The position numbers and the translations under genes are program-made. Source: Rhodothermales bacterium (GTDB lineage Bacteria > Bacteroidota > Rhodothermia > Rhodothermales > UBA10348). Taken from it: 10,027 bases of DNA. Below the pieces are notes generated by a model, which made no database searches, had not been told where the DNA came from, and saw nothing but the letters and a program-made list of their open reading frames with translations. Location: NCBI GenBank assembly GCA_030833605.1, contig JAURGV010000074.1, forward strand, positions 1-10,027, in the 5' to 3' direction. Of the stretch, positions 6,844 to 10,027 are shown one piece after another. The stretch's first letter is position 1. Each line of letters begins with the position of its first letter.

Positions 6844-6996
6844 GATAAAAAAGCGATTTTAGGATGGAGATCGAAAGCTTGTGGGATGTCGTCAACGTCA
6901 ACTAACACAGGTAGATTCTTCAAATCACCAAAAACCGATAGATTCAGCAAAGATTCAAAGCTTGAAGGGTGTTTAGACGCGTATTCGTAGGCACGT
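6844..6996. other. Spacer between the epimerase stop and the kgd start
   Basis: 153 bases without a gene. It probably carries the kgd promoter on the minus strand. There are tandem TTGACG hexamers (GTCAAC twice at 6891-6902 on the plus strand), but no -10 is seen 16-18 bases further on. TAAAAT (6862-6857) is 28 bases away, too far for a standard pair. The last bases before the GTG are T-rich, without a Shine-Dalgarno. Confidence 0.4.
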
Positions 6997-6999
6997 CTA
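6974..6999 (-). other. Hairpin over the epimerase stop codon, no U-tract
   Basis: On the minus strand TAGACGTG and CGCGTCTA pair over eight positions (one G-U) around a 10-nt loop. The first three bases of the stem are the TAG stop codon. AACACCC follows instead of a run of T, so this is not a standard terminator. It may protect the mRNA 3' end or mark a factor-dependent end before kgd. Confidence 0.35.
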
Positions 7000-8007
7000 T
7001 TTCATCCAGCCGTTTTCTTTATACCAAGCCATAGTTTTTGGGATACCCATTTCAAGTGTAGTTATCGGCGAATAGCCCCAGGTTGACGTCGCTAAGGAAC
7101 TGTCGCACATAATGGTAGCACGCGTAATTTCTTCCGCCTTTTCCCTGTTTAAAGGTGGATATGAGCCGAATACTTTGCCAATGCTTTCTGAGATTGCTCC
7201 TACAGCGGGGACAATGGCAGGGGGAATCCGAATCGTAAGTGCCCGTTTATTTAACGCCTGGGTGGTTGCATCCCGGATTTCACCCCAGGAATACTGACGC
7301 AGGCCACCTAAAAAGAACGTTTTTCCAATGGCTGCAGGCTCCAAAGCGGATTGAAGCAGGCCTTCTACCAGATCATCCACATAAACCAACGACAGAACGG
7401 GTTTATTCGGGGAGCCCACAATGGGACATAATCTTGAGTTGATGGATTTAAAAAACGTAAGAATGTCGGTTTCTCGGGGGCCGTACACGGCTGGAGGCCG
7501 CACAATAGTCAAGGGCTGATCCAACGACAGGATGCGTTGCTCCATTTCGGCCTTACTCCGACCGTACATGCTTACCGGGGAAAACCCAGTCGCTTCAGTA
7601 GCTACAGCCTCTCCAGAGGCCCCGATTGCAGCCAGACTGCTTACCACCACGCTGTTTTTGAGGCTTGATTCGGCCCGCGCGACGCTTAGCAGTTTTTCTG
7701 TACCCGTTACATTGGCGAGAAGAAATTCTTCCCACCTGGTGGATCGGGTCAAAGCGGCAATGTGGAACACATAATGGGCTCCCTTCAAGCCCCTTCGTAA
7801 CGCCTCTTCATCCGTTAAATCGCCTTCAATAAAGGTGACAGGCAACCCCTTTAGCCACTTTGGGTCCTTTCGAACCAAACAACGAACGTCCGTGCAGCCC
7901 AGGGACAAAAGTCGTTCAACGAGATGGCTACCGACGAAGCCCGTACCCCCAGTCACAAAAACCGAGGCATTCTGCCATAACGAATTGGATGACTGGCTAG
8001 AAATCAT
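6997..8007 (-). CDS. NAD(P)-dependent epimerase/dehydratase, extended SDR family
   Basis: Cytosolic oxidoreductase of 336 residues, normal for extended short-chain dehydrogenases. The Rossmann dinucleotide motif TGGTGFVGSH spans 19-28 (G20xxG23xxG26). EGDLTD (61-66) follows as the acidic loop that contacts adenine. HIAALT (82-87) leads to the cofactor site, and the catalytic set is Ser123/Ser124 plus YGRSK (Tyr148, Lys152). VRPPAVYGP (169-177) and YVDDLVEG (209-216) are typical of the nucleoside-diphosphate-sugar epimerase and 3-beta-hydroxysteroid dehydrogenase-like branches. The substrate cannot be assigned. The ATG at 8007 overlaps the rlmD stop (ATGA), pointing to translational coupling; no Shine-Dalgarno is seen. 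Last gene of the cluster. Confidence 0.92.
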   Translation of the reverse strand: MISSQSSNSLWQNASVFVTGGTGFVGSHLVERLLSLGCTDVRCLVRKDPKWLKGLPVTFIEGDLTDEEALRRGLKGAHYVFHIAALTRSTRWEEFLLANVTGTEKLLSVARAESSLKNSVVVSSLAAIGASGEAVATEATGFSPVSMYGRSKAEMEQRILSLDQPLTIVRPPAVYGPRETDILTFFKSINSRLCPIVGSPNKPVLSLVYVDDLVEGLLQSALEPAAIGKTFFLGGLRQYSWGEIRDATTQALNKRALTIRIPPAIVPAVGAISESIGKVFGSYPPLNREKAEEITRATIMCDSSLATSTWGYSPITTLEMGIPKTMAWYKENGWMK

Positions 8008-9401
8008 TTTTTCTTGAGTTTGGCCACGGACTCAATGTGATGCGTGTGTGGGAATAAATCAACGGGCTGAAGGACTTCAACATCGTAAACATCCGCCATA
8101 AGGGCCAAATCACGAGCCTGCGTCATCGGATTACACGACACGTAAACGAATCGATCTGGAGCCAATTCTTTGATTTGTTCGACCACTTTCGGATGAAGTC
8201 CGGCGCGAGGCGGATCGACGATCAGCACATCTGGACGGCCGTTCTTTTTAATGAATGCTGGATTGAACAGCTTCATCATGTCGCCCGTGATGAACTTTAC
8301 ATTTTTGATGCCATTTGCTTTCGCATTCTTACGCGCATTTTGCACGGCTTCATCGATAAGTTCAACGCCCACAACACGTTTCACGTGAGGTGCGATGAAA
8401 CAAGTAATGGTGCCTGCGCCACAATACAAATCGTAAACAAGGTCTTCAGGCTTCAGCTCAGCGAATTCAATGGCTACTTCGTACAGGGTTTGTGCCTGTT
8501 TCGTGTTGGTTTGGAAGAAGGCATTGGAGGCGATCTCAAACGTAAGATCTCCAATCTTGTCGTGAATGATGCCGCTTCCAAAAACAACGTGAGCTTCTTC
8601 ACCAAAGGCGGTCTGCGCAACCCCTGAGTTAATGGTGTTTACAAACGTAGTTACTTCGGGGAAATCCGCTTTTAAAAAGGCAGCGAAGGCCTCTGTTCTT
8701 TCGGTATCCACATAGCTCGTAACCAAGTTGACCATCAATTCGGGCAGTTTTGCGGCCTGCCGAATCACTAAATGACGCAAATATCCGGTGTGGCGCCGCG
8801 TATCCCATGGTTTCCACTCGGATTGAATCGCAAGCTCACGAACCGCATTTACAATGCGGGTGCTCAACTCCGATTGCAGGTGGCATTCCGTAAGGTCTAG
8901 CACTTTGGCATAGTTGCCCGGAACGTGCAATCCAAGTGCGAATGAGGTATCAAAATCTTCGCCAGATGCGATTTCTGACGGGGTTAGCCAGCGACCCGCA
9001 CTGAAGCTAAACTCCATTTTATTGCGGTAGTAGTAGGTGTCTTCGGTGCCAATCGTTTTTTTGACATCGACGGCCTCAAATCCCCCGTGGTGTTGGAAAG
9101 CGTCTTGAACCGACTGCGTTTTTGCTTCGAGTTGGCTCTCGTAATTCACATGTTGCCACTTGCAGCCGCCGCACGTAAGGAAATACTTACATTTTGGGTC
9201 TGTTCTTAAGGGGCTCGGTGTTATCACCTCAAGCAACGCCCCTTCTGCAAACTTCTTCCTCTTTTTGAAGATGCGAGCCTGCACGGTATCACCAGGTACA
9301 GCGCCAGCGACAAATACAACGTATCCGTCCATTCGCGTTAATGATTTGCCGCGGTCGGCAAACTTCTCCATGGTGAGGGTAACTATAGATCCTTTTTTCA
9401 A
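8004..9401 (-). CDS. rlmD: 23S rRNA (uracil-C5)-methyltransferase, RlmD/TrmA family with iron-sulfur motif
   Basis: SAM-dependent enzyme making 5-methyluridine in RNA, probably in 23S rRNA. It has 465 residues. A TRAM RNA-binding domain spans about 3-60 (GSIVTLTMEKFADRGKSL). A [4Fe-4S] cysteine set follows: Cys71, Cys77 and Cys80 (CKYFLTCGGC), plus Cys173 in LTECHL. The methyltransferase fold has FFQTN (295-299), DLYCGAGT (324-331, SAM loop), VDPPRAGLHP (395-404), the nucleophile in SCNP (Cys423) and the base Glu457 in HHIESVAKL. The start is TTG at 9401: AAAGGA lies seven bases before it, and a later ATG (residue 11) would remove the first TRAM strand. Separated from the barrel gene by 11 bases. 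Family certain; the RlmD target (versus RlmC or TrmA specificity) is inferred from the Fe-S motif and common annotation. Confidence 0.92.
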   Translation of the reverse strand: MKKGSIVTLTMEKFADRGKSLTRMDGYVVFVAGAVPGDTVQARIFKKRKKFAEGALLEVITPSPLRTDPKCKYFLTCGGCKWQHVNYESQLEAKTQSVQDAFQHHGGFEAVDVKKTIGTEDTYYYRNKMEFSFSAGRWLTPSEIASGEDFDTSFALGLHVPGNYAKVLDLTECHLQSELSTRIVNAVRELAIQSEWKPWDTRRHTGYLRHLVIRQAAKLPELMVNLVTSYVDTERTEAFAAFLKADFPEVTTFVNTINSGVAQTAFGEEAHVVFGSGIIHDKIGDLTFEIASNAFFQTNTKQAQTLYEVAIEFAELKPEDLVYDLYCGAGTITCFIAPHVKRVVGVELIDEAVQNARKNAKANGIKNVKFITGDMMKLFNPAFIKKNGRPDVLIVDPPRAGLHPKVVEQIKELAPDRFVYVSCNPMTQARDLALMADVYDVEVLQPVDLFPHTHHIESVAKLKKK

Positions 9402-9408
9402 CGCGACG

Positions 9409-9414
9409 TCCTTT
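9409..9414 (-). promoter_or_regulatory. Ribosome-binding site deciding the TTG start of rlmD
   Basis: On the minus strand AAAGGA lies seven bases before TTG (9401-9399) and overlaps the TAA stop of the barrel gene (9415-9413). This is the main reason for choosing TTG over the internal ATG, and it suggests that ribosomes ending on the barrel gene restart on rlmD. Confidence 0.65.
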
Positions 9415-10027
9415 AAAATGTGTGTCCAATACCAAACTGTAAAACGGGTTTTTTCATGCCATCAGGCAGAAACTCACCTTTCCGAATGGGGTCGTGTATT
9501 TTATACGCCGCATCGAGCCGAACGATCAAATAATCCCATCCCAATCGTAAGCCAAATCCGCCGCCAACCCCGAAATCCTCAACAAATTGATCAAAGCGAA
9601 ACCTTCCATCGCTATTTCCCGGGTTTCGAGGGCCCAACCAAACATTTCCAGCATCCACAAACAGGGCTACAATCCAATTGGCGGAAAACAAGCTGCGCAT
9701 TACGGTTGTTCTTAATTCTGAGGAGAGCTCAATTTTGACGTCCCCTCCTAAAATATTGGTAGCGTCGGAAGCAGTAACCAGAGAGTCAGCGCCTAGACTA
9801 GCCGATCCAGGCCCCAATTCTCTCAAACGCCAGGCTCTAACCGAAGACGCGCCACCGGCATAAAACCGGCGATCAAATGGCACCACATCGGAGGTCCCGG
9901 TAGGCTGAGCAATACCTACGATCAATTTCGTCGCCAAAATATTGCGACTATTTAATGGGCGATAGCGCCGGAAATCACCCAAAAAGCGAACATAAGGCCG
10001 GTAAATCATGTTTCCTTGCGATCCGCT
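9413..10027 (-). CDS. BamA/TamA (Omp85) family outer-membrane protein, C-terminal part, 5' end outside window
   Basis: The frame is open through the right edge (the six codons before the Met at 10009 continue without stop), so only the last 204 residues or so are seen. They form the end of an Omp85 16-strand barrel. The L6-loop region is PFDRRFYAGGASSVRAW followed by RELGPGS, the Bacteroidota form of the conserved VRGF/Y motif, here VRAW. Later come GGDVKIELSSELR, ALFVDAGNVW, FGVGGGFGLRLGWDYLIVRLD and a final aromatic (GIGHTF), the C-terminal signal of outer-membrane barrels. The family inserts or assembles outer-membrane proteins, or in the TamA branch helps envelope biogenesis; the missing POTRA region would be needed to tell BamA from TamA-like. 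First gene seen of the cluster with rlmD. Confidence 0.93.
   Translation of the reverse strand, partial: SGSQGNMIYRPYVRFLGDFRRYRPLNSRNILATKLIVGIAQPTGTSDVVPFDRRFYAGGASSVRAWRLRELGPGSASLGADSLVTASDATNILGGDVKIELSSELRTTVMRSLFSANWIVALFVDAGNVWLGPRNPGNSDGRFRFDQFVEDFGVGGGFGLRLGWDYLIVRLDAAYKIHDPIRKGEFLPDGMKKPVLQFGIGHTF

Noticed and set aside
6891..6902. Tandem TTGACG as the kgd promoter -35
   Set aside because: No -10 at a workable distance from either copy; left as part of the spacer description only.
6325..6990. Open frame of 221 codons on the plus strand
   Set aside because: Lies antisense over the start of kgd and the spacer. No recognisable family; the opposite strand codes a clear conserved protein.
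8175..8627. Open frame of 150 codons on the plus strand
   Set aside because: Antisense to the methyltransferase domain of rlmD, no family resemblance.
9160..9738. Open frame of 192 codons on the plus strand
   Set aside because: Antisense to the rlmD start and the barrel gene; composition and lack of motifs show a shadow frame.
1..10027. Mobile elements, CRISPR, tRNA, phage or defence system
   Set aside because: Looked for on both strands; no transposase or integrase motif, no regularly spaced repeats, no cloverleaf. All the long frames belong to core or common accessory enzymes.

Overview
The window comes from a Gram-negative (diderm) bacterium, most likely of the Bacteroidota/Rhodothermota/Balneolota lineage. 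Three things point there. The right edge carries a BamA/TamA-type outer-membrane barrel of the style common in Bacteroidota. The left edge carries a lipoprotein-type amidohydrolase. The centre is filled by a fused E2-E1 oxoglutarate dehydrogenase (Kgd type), known best from Actinobacteria and also found in Rhodothermia-like bacteria; the outer-membrane barrel argues against Actinobacteria. The lineage is inferred from gene content only. The window looks like ordinary chromosomal core sequence: no transposase, integrase, phage gene, CRISPR array, tRNA or rRNA was seen.

Layout, left to right. 1-1540 (minus): lipoprotein amidohydrolase of the YtcJ type, its 3' end cut by the window edge. 1541-1647: spacer with one inverted repeat. 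1648-2714 (minus): rdgB and dtd, overlapping by ATGA, two quality-control enzymes (removal of non-canonical purine nucleotides; removal of D-amino acids from tRNA). 2715-2793: AT-rich divergent promoter region. 2794-2985 (plus): rpsU (bS21), GTG start, with a Shine-Dalgarno lying inside a small palindrome. 2986-3195: convergent spacer with a very strong rho-independent terminator and a possible internal promoter. 3196-6843 (minus): kgd, 1215 residues. 6844-6996: spacer. 6997-10027 (minus): a tight three-gene cluster, BamA-like barrel (5' end cut), then rlmD (11 nt gap), then an SDR epimerase/dehydratase (ATGA overlap).

How the genes relate. Kgd is a TCA-cycle enzyme and is probably transcribed alone, or by read-through from the cluster upstream. 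The barrel-rlmD-epimerase cluster is probably cotranscribed and translationally coupled. The rdgB-dtd pair is divergent from rpsU and shares its control region. Four of seven genes start with GTG or TTG, and several lack a visible Shine-Dalgarno.

No clearly undescribed system was found. The observations most worth a second look are the lipoyl-less E2-E1 fusion, the translation-control layout of rpsU, and the possible short RNA ending at the rpsU terminator.
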